Counted from the stretch's first letter, positions 1 to 10,310 are shown. The stretch: 64,000 nucleotides of DNA from Lucinisca nassula (GCA_963580285.1 OY757010.1:71452738-71516737), one strand, 5' to 3'. Numbers and translations are program-made. Notes: generated by a model not told the origin, from the sequence alone.

Positions 1-150
1 CTTGTTTAATAAATTCAATAATACATGAACACTCATGTAAGATCCTCTATCTTTCCGAAACCTTGTTATAAAGAACTGCATGTAAAGAGGTTACAGTGTA
101 CTCTGTATTCTCATATGAATATATTATGGTCTTTTTTTTTGCAAAGTACA

Positions 151-344
151 TAGCAACAGATAAGGTTGGTATTTTGTGATAATTGAAGGATCGTTTTTGT
201 CAGTTCTCCATAAAAACCTATGTTGTGGGTATTCATTAGAACCGCCTCAACGAGGCGGTTCGAATGAATACCCACAACATAGGTTTATATAGAGAAATAA
301 GTAAAACTATCCTTCAATTATCACAGAATACTCATCTATTGCTA
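151..344. mobile_element. Hairpin MITE, type 3 (AACAGATAAG ends)
   Basis: Nearly complete inverted repeat. The ends are GCAACAGATAAGG on the left and its imperfect complement near 335-342. The centre is a perfect hairpin, AGAACCGCCTC / GAGGCGGTTC, inside TTGTGGGTATTCATT arms. A second copy is at 9097-9288. No coding capacity. Confidence 0.8.
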
Positions 345-381
345 TGAGTCAGTATTTTGTATGACTCAGAGCAGTAGCAAT

Positions 382-1005
382 TTAACCCTTTACCACTCAG
401 ATACGTGTTTTTACGTGTCTGCATCCCCCCCCCATTTTCAGCCCCAGAAGCACCTAAAATCTGCATTTCTACCCCTGGATAGTTATGTTTGCCTTAGGAT
501 TTGTTGGGCAAAAAAGTGACCTGTTTTTTTGCGCGCCTCCCCACTAAAAATATTCTGGGGGGATTGAAGGGGGCAACGCCCCCCCCCTCATCTCGAAAAA
601 TTTTGGGTGTATGGCCCAACCGGCTGCTAAAATTTATATCTGAGGGTGTCTGGGGTCAAAAATGTCTGAAAATTGATGCTGATAAAACATGCTGCAAACG
701 GTGAAAATGGCCAATGCCAAACACCTTAATTGTTGCCTTGACAGCTGTGTGAAGATTAAAATGTGGTCAAAAATTTATGTGAAAACACACTTTTTGCCAA
801 CTTTGAGATGCCCCCTCTTTACCAGGACAACAATGATCAAGTCATGAAAGGTTGCATTTGAAAGGCTACTGCCCAATGAACATTCATACCGAGTTTGGTG
901 TAAAACAGACCATCCATTATGAAACAATGGCTAGTTGAAGTTGCTGTCCGGTGCTACACTGAAAATCAGCAAAATTCACAAAATCCCTGAATGGTAAAGG
1001 GTTAA
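382..1005. mobile_element. Non-coding TIR element, ~624 bp
   Basis: TTAACCCTTTACCACTCAG at 382-400 is matched in reverse complement, with one mismatch, at 987-1005. The interior has poly-C/poly-G runs and no credible gene. It is probably a non-autonomous DNA transposon in the PRPF38B intron; superfamily unknown. Confidence 0.6.
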
Positions 1006-1452
1006 AGGGACTGCTATAATACCAAAGTGAGGTGGTTAACTGATCATTGTATTTACTCTTAATATTTGGACACTTCAACTCCTTACCATACTTTTTCTAA
1101 AATTTGAACAAGGGCAGTTTATCACCCGTTGTATCTAAAAATTTGCTGGCTGAGGGACCCCAATGAGACCCTGTGTTCTGCGGTGTCTCATTTGGGGTGT
1201 ATACTGCTTGCACTGTTTACTCGGGACTGTCTGTCAGTTAACATACAGCAAATTTGGTATCTGAGAAAATCAGACCTAGGAGCATGCACAGCTAATTTCC
1301 AGTTATACAATATCTAAATGTATAAATAGTACATGTTTAACCTTGTATTCTTTTTTGTCCACAGAGCGGGCTAGAGCAAAACCCAGACATTTTGATGCAT
1401 GATAGATCAGTGAATCTTGTTCTTATGTTTGGTTCTGTTTTTTACCCACCAG

Positions 1453-1730
1453 GAAATAGATGTAAAAGCAGGCGGTGGTCATGTTATGCTGATGGGAGAA
1501 ATGATCAAGCAGTGGTTGACAAAGCTGGAATGGTACTGTACACTGTTTCCTAGGATACCAGTTCCCGTCCAGAAAGATATAGATCAGAAGATGCGAGCCT
1601 TGATTGCGAGCAAGGTGCCAGAACCTGCCCCTGCCCCTGTCCCTACCAAGGACCCAGAACATATCCGGGATGAGGATCTTAACTTTGGTGAGGCAGAGAA
1701 GTATGCCTCAAATGCAGCTTCTAGGAAGAG
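1453..1730 (+). CDS. PRPF38B: PRPF38B internal exon, end of PRP38 domain
   Basis: Exon of pre-mRNA splicing factor 38B, a nuclear PRP38-family protein of the spliceosome. The peptide starts EIDVKAGGG and contains KLEWYCTLFPRIPVPVQKDI, the hallmark C-terminal end of the PRP38 domain in metazoan PRPF38B. A Pro/Ala-rich linker follows, ending ASRKR. The acceptor is a pyrimidine-rich tract ending CAG at 1450-1452, and the donor AG|GTAAGC is at 1730/1731. The exon starts in phase 0 and ends two bases into a codon, which the exon at 4089 completes as Arg. Earlier exons are not in the window. PRPF38A is excluded by the RS-rich tail in the next exon. Confidence 0.93.
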
Positions 1731-1854
1731 GTAAGCTGAAGTTTTGCTCTAGACATAGATGATCTTATTTACTATAAAAATCCTAAAAAATCGGACACCT
1801 TGAGGACTTGCTGTAATTCTCCTAAATTTTTAACAAATTTCTTTCACAATCTAG

Positions 1855-1891
1855 TAAGAAGTCCAAAAAGGGCAGACAGAATGGCAAATAG
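1855..1891 (+). other. Possible alternative terminal exon of PRPF38B
   Basis: A good acceptor (TTTCTTTCACAATCTAG) is followed by sequence that continues the phase of the 1453-1730 exon and reads SKKSKKGRQNGK, then stop. The end of this reading, including the stop, lies in a dispersed repeat. If used, it would give an isoform without the RS tail. Speculative. Confidence 0.22.
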
Positions 1892-1955
1892 TGTAGATCC
1901 TGATCAGACTGCTCCTTCAGCACTGTTCGCTTAGGCCTGTCTGTCCCAATACTTA
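1872..1955. repeat. Remnant of GATCAG hairpin repeat (family Q)
   Basis: It matches 6030-6125 and shares the CAAACAGTGTAGA..CTGATCAGAC hairpin core seen at 3655-3705, 10708-10870, 11512-11745, 18070-18160 and 31872-31985. This copy is short and degenerate. Confidence 0.6.
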
Positions 1956-1995
1956 GGTTCATTACGGTATGTGGCCATTTCATATGAAATTCAAA

Positions 1996-2262
1996 ATGGC
2001 CCCCGCCCATTGGGGCTTGAAGAAACCGACCGCTCACGAGTACTGGTAAACGGCTTAGAGGATCTAAGGACTCGCCTGCAAAGTGTTGCGAGTCGGTCCG
2101 TCCATGCTTATAAACTCTATTGGTTTCATTGGGCGACAGGCCTTGAGACGTCATTTCATCTCAATGTCGGGTAAAAGTCCCACAGAATTGGAAGCAACGT
2201 CTTAAAAATGACCTATACAGTGTTGATGGGGAGGTTAAACCCCAAATCAAACCAATGAAATT
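1996..2262 (+). mobile_element. SINE family B, + orientation
   Basis: This SINE family begins CCCCCGCCCATNGGGGCTTG and ends with a tail like GTTGACGGGGACGTTAAACC followed by CAAAT/CAAACAAAC. At least a dozen copies occur in the window. This copy is full length but diverged; ends approximate. Confidence 0.75.
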
Positions 2263-2319
2263 CAAAAAAAGCAGTCTGAGGCTGGTTTTATAAATTTCAT
2301 ATATATTGACCACAAGCTT

Positions 2320-2470
2320 GCATCTCGTTTCATATTATATAATTGCCAGAAGCTTGTGAATTGTTTCATATAATTGCCAGAGGCTTGCATCTTGTTTCAT
2401 ATAATTGCCAGAAGCTTGTGGATTGTTTCATATTATATAATTGCCAGAAGCTTGTGAATTGAGAATATAG
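2320..2470. repeat. Short tandem repeat, GCCAGAAGCTTG unit
   Basis: About four tandem copies of a ~35-45 bp unit containing TATAATTGCCAGAAGCTTG and TTGTTTCATAT. Non-coding, in the PRPF38B intron. Confidence 0.7.
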
Positions 2471-2627
2471 AGTTAGGCCTGACCATCACAGAAGGTAATG
2501 GTTTGCTGAGGCCAATGTGTTGTGTATTCTTTTGGCAATTGGAACCATAAAAGTCTATTCAAGATAGGGGTAGCTCTAGCTCCTAAAGGTGAATCATAGC
2601 AGTAGGATGAGAGACTATAAGAATCTT

Positions 2628-2762
2628 ATATGGGTGTGAGGGGTGGATGGAAAAATCCGTCCCGAGGGTCACTGTCCGGCATCACGAGGCTTGCCGAGTG
2701 ATGCCGGACAGTGATCCCGAGGGACGGATTTTTCCATCCACCCCTCACACCCATATAGGATT
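2628..2762. repeat. Long near-perfect palindrome (hairpin repeat)
   Basis: Two ~60-base arms pair almost perfectly around a short GAGGCTTGCCGA loop; they include TGGAAAAATCCGTCCCGAGG and its complement. A second copy is at 25603-25710, again followed by the same ~250 bp sequence. That makes it part of a dispersed element rather than a local gene feature. Confidence 0.85.
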
Positions 2763-2764
2763 CT

Positions 2765-3015
2765 TTTTCTTGCATACCTTCCATTTCTATTGCGAACTTT
2801 TAATGCTGCTGTCACTTCGGTTACCGACGTCCGCCATTTTTGTGATGACACAACAGGAATGCATGACGACGCCGCGCATGAGGTTATAATCAAGCAGTGC
2901 ATTTATCAAACATGCGATTATATTCAATTCGGGGTCGGAACACCAGGGTGAGAACATAAATTTCTATCCCAGGGTAAAATCACGGATTTCCTTGTCTGGT
3001 GTGCAAGAAATAATG
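2765..3015. mobile_element. MITE with TTCTTGCATACC ends
   Basis: Short terminal inverted repeats, TTCTTGCATACC and GGTGTGCAAGAA, bound ~250 bp also found at 25716-25995. A ~50-bp direct duplication including the right end follows at 2991-3094. Confidence 0.6.
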
Positions 3016-3093
3016 AGTATACAGTAAAATTCCTGTATTAACCCTTGTCTGGTGTGCAAGAAATAATGAGTATACAGTAAAATTCCTGTATTA

Positions 3094-3289
3094 GCCCTTG
3101 TCCGGCTGAATATTCAGTTTAGCCACACCTATTTCTCATTTTGAACCAATCAGATTATTTGATGTGATTTATCCATTCAAATTCATAAACTGAATATCAA
3201 ACAGTGCAGATCCTGATCAGATAGCCATCTGATCTGGATCTACACTGTTTCCAAAGATAGGGTTTGTCGTGAACAGCAAGATAAGAGTT
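3094..3289. mobile_element. MITE family P (CCCTTGTCCTGCTGA ends)
   Basis: The left end CCCTTGTCC.GCTGAATATT matches in inverse orientation at about 3270-3289. The inner hairpin is GATCCTGATCAGAT..CATCTGATCTGGATC. Related copies are at 6377-6589, 8300-8502, 10366-10575, 10870-11036 and 57010-57116. The half-element remnant at 3290-3371 belongs to another MITE (see 7143-7357). Confidence 0.7.
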
Positions 3290-3830
3290 AAGACCCCTTT
3301 GGGACTGTTCAAACGTTTGCAGATTTAGTCTTAATTTTAGGTAGTCTTAAATAGTGGAATTTTACTGTAATTTATTTTGATCTTCTGTAAAATAATTTTG
3401 TGATCTTGACCTTTCTTAATGACCATCACAGGCTCACAAAAAAATGGCTTAATTCCACTTTATATTTTGGTGATTTTAACCTAATAGGTGTTTATCTTAT
3501 ATTTATGGGGGGTGGGGGGGTGGTGACTTTTTTCCTCTGAAAACATTTCTAGTTGTACAAACCTCTCTGTTCTTGTCTCTGCAACGTCAGAATGCTGTGT
3601 CAAAAGGATTGGTAATCTGTAAAAAAAAAAAAAATCGGGAATAGGTACTGGGACACTGGCAAACAGTGTAGACTCCTGATCTGGGTCTACACTGTTTGCT
3701 TACAGAACAGGAATTCAAGGGTAAGTGAAATAGTCAAAAGTCGCTGTCCAGCCTCCTGACAGAGACAGCCAACCTCCCAGTGCTGTCAGTTCTTTGATTG
3801 CTTAATGTGGTTCTAGTAAAGATAATAAAT

Positions 3831-4062
3831 GAGCCAGCACATGACAAAACCTACAATAAGACGTGCACCCAACGAAGACTCGGATCAGCCTGCACATCCG
3901 CGCAGTCTGATCAGTCTTCGTTGTGCGCTCTAAGGATAGCTAATGGCCCAACACTACTTCATGCAGAAAGAGAAGACTGATTAGACTATATGGATGTGCA
4001 GGCTGATCTGATTCTTCGCTGGGCGAACATGTCTTATTGTAGGTTTTGTCGTGCACTGGCTC
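3831..4062. mobile_element. MITE 'GAGCCAG', 232 bp, in PRPF38B intron
   Basis: The terminal inverted repeats are GAGCCAGCACATGACAAAAC and its complement, with one interior mismatch near the ends. The flanks AAAT (3827-3830) and AAAT (4063-4066) look like a 4-bp target duplication. A second copy at 9658-9894 is flanked by ATAT on both sides. The right end lies only 26 bases before the last exon of PRPF38B. Confidence 0.88.
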
Positions 4063-4088
4063 AAATACATAGTCCTTGATATTCCCAG

Positions 4089-4593
4089 GTCTCCCACACC
4101 CCCACACAGAAGTAGACACAGATCACCTCCAGTCCGTCGGTCCCCTCCCAGGCGAAGATCACCTCCAAGGCACAGGTCCCCACCATGGAGGGGTGCTCCA
4201 AGGCATCCACCACCACCACCAAGGTACAGAAGATCTCCACCTCGATACAGGAGGTCAAGGTCACGATCTCCAAAGCGAAGGTCACCAGATGTTGTAGACT
4301 TTGCAGCAGAGCTACAGAGAGAAAAAGAGCGTCAAAAGAGAGAGAAAGATGGAGTTCCAGAAGACCGCCATAGGTCAAGGTCACGTGATAGACATTCGAA
4401 AGATAGACACATGCCAGGGTCCCATGATAGAACCAAGCACAGCAAACATAGGTCACGATCTAGGGATCGGCACAGGTCAAGGTCACAGGAAAGACCAAGG
4501 TCAAGCAAACACAGATCCAGGTCAAGGTCAAAGGAACGAAGGAAGCATAAGGAGCATAAACATAAAAAACGATCGCATAGCAAAGATAGATGA
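4089..4593 (+). CDS. PRPF38B: PRPF38B last exon, Arg/Ser-rich tail
   Basis: Terminal coding exon of PRPF38B, giving the low-complexity RS tail typical of SR-like splicing proteins. The acceptor TTCCCAG is at 4082-4088. The first base completes the Arg codon left open by the 1453-1730 exon. Translation runs SPTPPHRSRHRSPPVRRSPP, then RYRRSPPRYRRSRSRSPKRR. A charged helical stretch follows (DFAAELQREKERQKREKDG), then RSRSRDRH-type repeats and a Lys/His-rich end before TGA at 4591-4593. The RS codons AGG-TCA create AGGTCA tandem motifs in the DNA. The acceptor's polypyrimidine tract is weak, and a MITE ends 26 bases upstream of the exon. Confidence 0.93.
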
Positions 4594-4825
4594 TGATTGA
4601 TCAGTAATCTTAGATACATAATTACACTGTTAGGATCATTATACAGACACAATGTCAAACATTTCATTTTAATCCTTAAAGGGCCAAGCAAAATTTGGAG
4701 CTGATGACATTGAATGAGCCTGGTCATGAGCCTACCTGCGCCCAGTTGTTCAAAGTAATGTTAGCTTAACGAGCTTGCGCGTGATGAAACTGATCTTGCA
4801 AGTACAATCGCTTATATAGTGTTAT
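4594..4825 (+). other. Probable PRPF38B 3' UTR, poly(A) site not identified
   Basis: Unique-looking AT-rich sequence follows the stop codon. I see no canonical AATAAA before the repeat that starts at 4826. Confidence 0.4.
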
Positions 4826-5586
4826 TAGGGCCCCGCACTGAAAGTGTGGGTGCCCTATAGTAATCACTCTGTCCGTCCGTCTGTCTGTCTGTCCGTCCGT
4901 CTGTCCGTCCACAAATTTTTTTATCCTCCATAACTTTTTATTATTCCTGGATGGATTTAAATATTACTTGGCATCAGTCTGTCCGTCCGTCTGTCTGTCT
5001 GTCTGTCTGTCCGTCTGTCCGTCCACAAATTTTTTTATCCTCCATAACTTTCTTATTCCTTGATGGATTTAAATATTACTTGGCAGAAATGTTAACCATA
5101 ATGTGATGGAGTGTTGCGCGCAAGACTCAGGTCCGTACCTCAAAGGTCAAGGTCATACTTAGAGGTTAAAGATCAAAAAAGGGTCTTTCCTGTGTCCAAT
5201 TAATAACTTTGTTATTATTCCTGGATGGATTTAAATATTACTTGGCAGAAATGTTAACCATAATGTGACGAAGTGTCACACGCAAGACCCACAGCCGTAC
5301 CTCAAAGGTCAAGGTCATACTAATAGATTAAAAGGTCAAAAAAGCGTCTTTTTTATTGTGTCCAATCTATAACTTTCTTATACCTGGATGGATTTAAATA
5401 TTACTTAGCAGAAATATTAACCATAATGTGACAGTGTGTCACGCGCAAGACCCAGGTCCGTACCTCAAAGGTCAAGGTCATACTTAGAGGTGAAAGGAAA
5501 AAAAAAACGTCTTTTTTAACATCAACATTTTCCTACTCCTCTGATAGCGCTGCCGGGGCCCTAGTCAGTTTCACTGACAGCTCTAG
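4826..5586 (+). mobile_element. HINE/Helentron-like element with tandem core
   Basis: Subterminal inverted repeats TAGGGCCCCG (4826-4835) and CGGGGCCCTA (5554-5563). A (GTCC/GTCT)n tract follows the 5' side, then about four units of a ~130-150 bp repeat containing CTCAAAGGTCAAGGTCATAC. The 3' end has a hairpin GTCAG-TTTCA-CTGAC (5564-5578), then CTAG at 5583-5586 before a T, as in Helitron CTRR ends. The bivalve 'pearl' elements have this layout. 5' limit approximate. Confidence 0.72.
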
Positions 5587-6376
5587 TTTTTTCTGAAAAA
5601 AAAAAAGTGAGAGCAGCTTTTACATTTGCAAAAGCTGCTAATTTTTTTTTCAGCAAAAATATTGGCATATTTCACATACTGAATAATCAAAGTTTTAACA
5701 ACATGTTAGCTAACAACATCATTAGTTATGAACAAATGGACAGTCCATGTAGATAACCCTTATCTCAGTGTCTGGTAAAACTAAAAAAACAAAAACAAAA
5801 GAACAACTGAAAGCAGTCTCCAAAATGAACTTAATAGGGTTGACGGGGATGTTAAACCTCAGATAAAAACAAAACATACCGGCAAAACACAGGTCTTCTC
5901 ATAATATGGCAATTTTTTTATTTATTTATTATTTTTGATTGTTTGTAAAGAAAATAAGACTTGATATTTCATGCAAATCGTTTGCTTGGCAGATGACTAC
6001 TGTAAATACCCTAAAAATTTGGTGCAGACATAATGGCAAACAGTGTAGACCCTGATCAGACTGCTCAAGGGCAATCTGATCTGGGTCTGCACTGTTTGCT
6101 TAGGCCTATCTGTCCCAATACTCAGGATCAATGCATTTAAACCTAATCGGTTTAGTTGCGCGGCAGGGCTTGAGAAGTCATTTCATCTCGGTGTTGGGTA
6201 ACAGTCCAACAAAATTGGAAGCAACCTCTCCAAAATGAGATAAATAGTGTATAAGGTTCAAAGAAACCAATAAAACTTAGGATTATAAGGGTAACATGAG
6301 TTGTCAATCCTAATTTTCTTTAAAAAAGCTAATGAAAATAATTGAAAATGTCTGCTCCAAGTGTACTTGCTGCTTT
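5587..6376. repeat. Repeat-rich interval: SINE tails and family Q
   Basis: Contains a SINE family B tail at about 5800-5875, a family Q hairpin at 6030-6125 (CAAACAGTGTAGACC..GGTCTGCACTGTTTG), and the 3' half of a SINE family B copy at 6152-6275. The remainder is AT-rich with no gene seen. Confidence 0.6.
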
Positions 6377-6589
6377 AACCCTTGACCTGCTGAATATTTA
6401 AATATGCCACATCCACCACTGATTATCAACCAATCAGATAATTTGATGCAAATCATTGCAACAAATTCATAAACTGAAAGGCAAACAATGAAGATCCTGA
6501 TCAGATGGCTTCTTCAGAAGCCATCTGATCTGGATCTGCATTGTGTGAAAGATCAGACATATCCGGACTCAGCAGGACACGGGTCAAGG
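6377..6589. mobile_element. MITE family P
   Basis: Left end CCCTTGACCTGCTGAATATT pairs with CAGCAGGACACGGGTCAAGG on the right. The interior hairpin is GATGGCTTCTTCAGAAGCCATC (two 11-base arms, 6503-6524). Confidence 0.75.
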
Positions 6590-7142
6590 GGAATGGGAAC
6601 ACCTTCACGGGAGGCAACTCCTGCAAAAGTATTTTTGTCTCCCATGTCAAAAGGGGTCAACTCTTAAAGGAAATAAAAGGTAGACCCCTTTTCCAGTGGG
6701 ACAGGGCATATAGAAAAGCGAAAAGGAAGTCCCGAAAGTTGTATCCCTTGTAAAGGTGGCAGAAAAATCTGCCATGTGTTCCCATTCCCTTTAAGGGTAA
6801 ATTTTAAGTTCAGAGAGCAAATGCTTTCCTTTCAACATTATTTATTCAACCATCTGTCTGGTTAGGTCTTTAACCAATTAAGATGGACAGATTAAAACCT
6901 GTATTTTTATTTTTCAAAGGTGAGACTTGAGTGGCTTAGAACACCTTTGGCATCATGCCAATTTGTTCTAGATGGGGTTAGTTTGAGTCACTGAGGGCTA
7001 ATAACACTTGATATACGGGGTTAATTTAGGAATATCTTTTCAGTCTCGTATTCAATAAAAGTATGTTGTGTGTACTCATTAGAATCTCTCGAGGTGATTC
7101 TAATGGGTACACACAAGGAAAGAAACATCCTCGAGATAATAT
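6590..7142. other. No gene seen; degenerate hairpin near 7060-7115
   Basis: Mostly featureless AT-rich sequence. At 7060-7115 GTTGTGTGTACTCATTAGAAT and its imperfect complement form a decayed copy of the GAGGCGG hairpin core. Confidence 0.5.
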
Positions 7143-7357
7143 ATTACTGTTAAATTCCTATATTAAGACCACCTTTCGGACTGTTCAAAAGTGGTCTTTA
7201 AGACCACTTTTGAACAGTTCCAAAGGTGGTCCCTGACCAGGGGACACTGTGGGCAGAAAACACAAAGAAAGAATAACTCCACCCTTCTAAATAAGCTTTT
7301 TAAAGCTGATTTAGTCTTAATTTTAGGTGGTCTTAATAGCAGAATTTCACTGTATAT
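7143..7357. mobile_element. MITE family D (ATTAAGACCACC ends)
   Basis: The ~29-bp terminal inverted repeats include TCCTATATTAAGACCACC and GGTGGTCTTAATAGCAGAAT. Just inside the left end is a hairpin CAAAAGTGGTC-TTTAA-GACCACTTTTG. A second copy is at 28660-28873, and a right half is at about 3290-3371. Confidence 0.8.
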
Positions 7358-7564
7358 ATGCTGGGGAGAGTTGTGGGAAGGGACTAAGAATGGGTTTGTC
7401 TGAGCTACAGCAAACAAACCCTGAGTGTTTGTTTTGGGTCATTGAAGTTCCAATGTACCTCAGGATTAGAAACTGACTTTTACTGGTACATGTATTTTAA
7501 TTATTTCCAATAAGCACATGGGCATCACCCAAGATAAGAGGGAGTGTCCACACAATATTTTTCT

Positions 7565-7665
7565 TATTTCTACACAAAAACATTTGTTGCGGGTACTCAA
7601 TAGAATAGAAGTGCCTAGCACTTCTAATGAATACCCACAACATTTTTGTGCAGAAAAAAGAAAAA
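7565..7665. repeat. Decayed GAGGCGG-type hairpin MITE
   Basis: Inverted repeat ACAAAAACATTTGTTGCGGGTACTC / GAATACCCACAACATTTTTGT (arms imperfect), with TTTTTCTTATTTCTACACA and its complement outside. The central GAGGCGG has changed to GAAGTGC/GCACTTC. Confidence 0.6.
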
Positions 7666-7726
7666 TGTCAGTTCTTTTTGGATGGCTTTATCTGTAGCAA
7701 TGACATCAAAAAGGTGTCCTTGGACA

Positions 7727-8040
7727 TGTCTGTTTGTTTGTATTGGAGTTTAACAGCCCAGTCAACACTTACTTAGGTCATTTTTGAGCCGGTCAGTTTA
7801 CCTATCCACACTTTTCCAGGGGAGGCTTATACGTAAGCGGTTTACCAGTACAATGCACATTCTTTTGCCAGAAACTGACAACTGCCTTTTTTGAATCAGC
7901 ATAAGGGAGAGAACGACCGTAGGAAAGATTTCATGATCAATCTCCACGAAAGAATGTTGCTGACCCCGGTAGGTATTGAACCCGCGTCTTCCTGATCACC
8001 AGTTGGAAGCGCATCCGACTGAGCGACCGAGGCTGGCCCT
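7727..8040 (-). mobile_element. tRNA-derived SINE family A, minus orientation
   Basis: Reading on the minus strand, a tRNA-like head (GGCCTCGGTCGCTCAGTCGG, internal box B like GGTTCAATACC) is followed by a body with CTTTCGTGGAGATTGATCA. The tail is GGGCTGTTAAACTCCAATAC plus CAAACAAAC. Full-length copies are at 41810-42125 and 57273-57592. Confidence 0.75.
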
Positions 8041-8299
8041 GTGCATTTAGGGATAATCAGATCAGCATGTGCATCAACTTAAGTCAAAACACAACCTCTG
8101 TGAAAGTGCAATTGCATGTGAAGACTGACAAGTGTCTTCACTGGGTGTACGTACTCATACACCACAGGCCTCATATTTTTTCAGGCATATGCAGGATTTC
8201 AGGCTTTTAGGGCTTGATTGTTTCTTGATATTTTCCTGATTTCAGGCTTTTTAGATTTTTATTTTTCCTCCTATATTCTGTTTAAAATGACTATTGAAC
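8041..8299. other. No gene seen
   Basis: AT-rich sequence with several TTTCAGGCTTTT/TTTCAGGATTT motifs that recur at 17520-17650. These look like an old short repeat, not a coding region. Confidence 0.4.
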
Positions 8300-8502
8300 A
8301 CTTATCCTCTGAATAAAATTATTTTGCTACACCCATTTCTGCTTATTCACTGATCAAATTATTTGATATAATGTTTTCAAGTCACAAACTGCATTACAAA
8401 CTGTAGATCCTGATCAGATGGCTTCTTCAGAAGCCATCTGATCTGGATCTGCACTGTTTGCAAAGGTAATGGTTGTTATGTACAGCAGGATGAGGTTTAA
8501 GG
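8300..8502. mobile_element. MITE family P
   Basis: The interior hairpin GATCAGATGGCTTC / GAAGCCATCTGATC is intact, as is CTGCACTGTTTGCAAAGGTA. The ends (CTTATCCTCTGA / TACAGCAGGATGAG) are diverged. Confidence 0.65.
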
Positions 8503-8916
8503 CTGCAAAATCGGGTATTTCAGGCTTTGAAAAGCTTGGTCAGTATGAGGCCTGACACCAGGTTAAGTGAAAACCTGTGTATGCCATTTGCAAACAACAA
8601 AGGAACTGTTCAGACTGCATTCGCACAGTCTGATTAGCATCATTGTGTTTGCTGCTAAGGTACCTGTAGTTTCCATGTCTAAAATTTCAATTCATTTACC
8701 AGTCTGTGAAGCTGAGCAGACCAGTTTGTGTACAACCTGCTCACAAATCCTAAAGACAATTTGTTTCCCTATGACAGGGCTTTTATTTATAAGTTTTACT
8801 TGATCTGGAATATCATAGGGGATTTTGCTTGCCTATATGTACGGGAAGAGATGAACCTCGAGAGCTCAATTGTGTCTACAGATGTATGCACAACATGCTC
8901 AGACACTCAGATTAGC

Positions 8917-9415
8917 ATGCTGCAGTTAGCTCAGTCAGATGTGTGTACAGATGGTCATCAGGAGGTCCTGGGTTCAACACCAGACTCAGCGACATTCTTT
9001 TGTGGAGATTGATCATGAAGTCTTTTCTACAGTCATTCTCTCCTTTCTGCTGAGGCAAAAAGGACACTTGTCAGTTTCTGGCAAAGGAATATACACAACA
9101 GATAAGGTTCGTAGTTTGTGAAAATAGAAATTGAGGGTTGTTTTTGTCAATTCTCCATAAAAACCTATGTTGTGGGTATTCTTTAGAACCGACTCCTTGA
9201 GGCGGTCCTAAGGAATACCCACAACATAGATATGGAATAGAAAGGAAAACTACCCTTCGCTTATCGCAAAATAGGAATATTATCTGTTGCACTACTGGGT
9301 TACTGCTTAAGTACAGGCCTACCCAGGAAAAGTGTGGTGAAGTAAACTCACAGGCTCAAAATGACCTAATTTGTGTTAGTTGGGTCTTTAAACTCCAAAA
9401 CAAACAAACAAAACA
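8917..9415 (+). mobile_element. SINE family A, interrupted by a hairpin MITE
   Basis: The head (AGTTAGCTCAGTCAGAT, then GGGTTCAACACC) and first body half lie at 8917-9096. The second half (CTACCCAGGAAAAGTGTGG, AAATGACCTAA, tail CAAACAAAC) lies at 9289-9415. Compared with the intact copy at 41810-42125, the 192 bp between them is an inserted type-3 hairpin MITE. Confidence 0.8.
9097..9288. mobile_element. Hairpin MITE, type 3, inside a SINE
   Basis: Ends AACAGATAAGGTTCGTAG and its imperfect complement finishing TTATCTGTT. The centre carries AGAACCGACTCC..GAGGCGGTCCT and TTGTGGGTATTC arms. It sits inside a SINE family A copy, so it is younger than that SINE. Confidence 0.82.
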
Positions 9416-9657
9416 AAAAGATCAGCCTGCACATCATAGTCTGAGCAGAGACATTGCTGTGCCTCTTGTCAATGTTCTGCAATGGAAGGTCAGATGGTTT
9501 TTTTTATCTATTTACTCTGTTTTTGCCCACCTGATTTAAGATTTGCTCAGTATAAAATAATCTTGAAAGGACTGTAAAACCAAAATAAAAATGAATCATT
9601 GTTAATGAGGTAAACAAACATGAAAGTACATGAAAATACATCACAATCTTTTTATAT

Positions 9658-9894
9658 GAGCCAGCGCATGACAAAACCTACAATAAGACACGTGGGCCCA
9701 AGGAAGACTCAGATCAGCCTGCACTTCCATGCAGTCTGATCAGAGTCTGCGTTGTGCGCTCTGAGGATAGCGAAGGGCCCAATGCTCCTTCATGCAGCAA
9801 GAGAAGACTCTGGTTAGACTATATGGGTGTGCAGGCTGATCTGATTCTTTGCTGGGTGAACATGTAAGTTGTAGGAAATGCTGTGCCCCGGCTC
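9658..9894. mobile_element. MITE 'GAGCCAG', second copy
   Basis: Ends GAGCCAGCGCATGACAAAAC and GGCTC. ATAT immediately precedes 9658 and follows 9894, supporting a 4-bp target duplication as in the copy at 3831-4062. Interior subterminal motifs TCAGATCAGCCTGCACTTCC / GTGCAGGCTGATCTGA pair as a hairpin. Confidence 0.85.
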
Positions 9895-10082
9895 ATATTA
9901 CTGTTTTGGGGGACAAAGCAGAATCAAAAACATCACCATTTTCCATTCATATTCATTTCATTCTGTATGGGAGGTTTGGTCATACTGTACAAAGAGAAAA
10001 AACACCTGACCTCTCATCACAAAACTTGGCATCTGCAATGTAAGGATCTGATGTTTTTTTCTCCAATAACTCTGATAATGAG

Positions 10083-10310
10083 CCTTTGTGGCCTAGTGGA
10101 TAAGATCGCCAACTCTTCATCATTAGGTCTCTCACTGCTGTGGTTCAAGCTTGGCTCGGCTCATATGAGACGCCAAGTTTTGCAACAGAACTTCAGGTGT
10201 TTTTCTCCGGGTACTCTGGTTTTTGCTTTTTGTTTAATGATCGACTCGATACGAGTGAAATAATCTTGAAAGAGCCTTAACCCCCCCCCCCCCAAAAAAA
10301 ACAAAAAAAC
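10083..10310 (+). mobile_element. tRNA-derived SINE family E
   Basis: Head GCCTTTGTGGCCTAGTGGAT with box-B-like GTGGTTCAAGC; the body shares GAGACGCCAAGTTTTGCAAC with the copies at 34851, 49286 and 58118. The tail is homopolymeric (C)n(A)n. TAACTCTGAT precedes the element (~10068) and follows it (~10312), a target-site duplication. Confidence 0.85.

Larger units (their letters stand above)
1..1452 (+). other. PRPF38B: PRPF38B intron (5' part outside window)
   Basis: No upstream PRPF38B coding exon is visible here; the preceding part of the PRP38 domain must lie left of the window. The interval is filled by a hairpin MITE (151-344) and a TIR element (382-1005). The rest, about 1006-1450, is AT-rich and unremarkable. 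It ends in the pyrimidine-rich acceptor before position 1453. Confidence 0.7.

Noticed and set aside
4061..4727. Minus-strand and alternate-frame reading of the PRPF38B last exon (DLDLCLL-type frames)
   Set aside because: Shadow of the Arg/Ser repeat coding sequence on the + strand.
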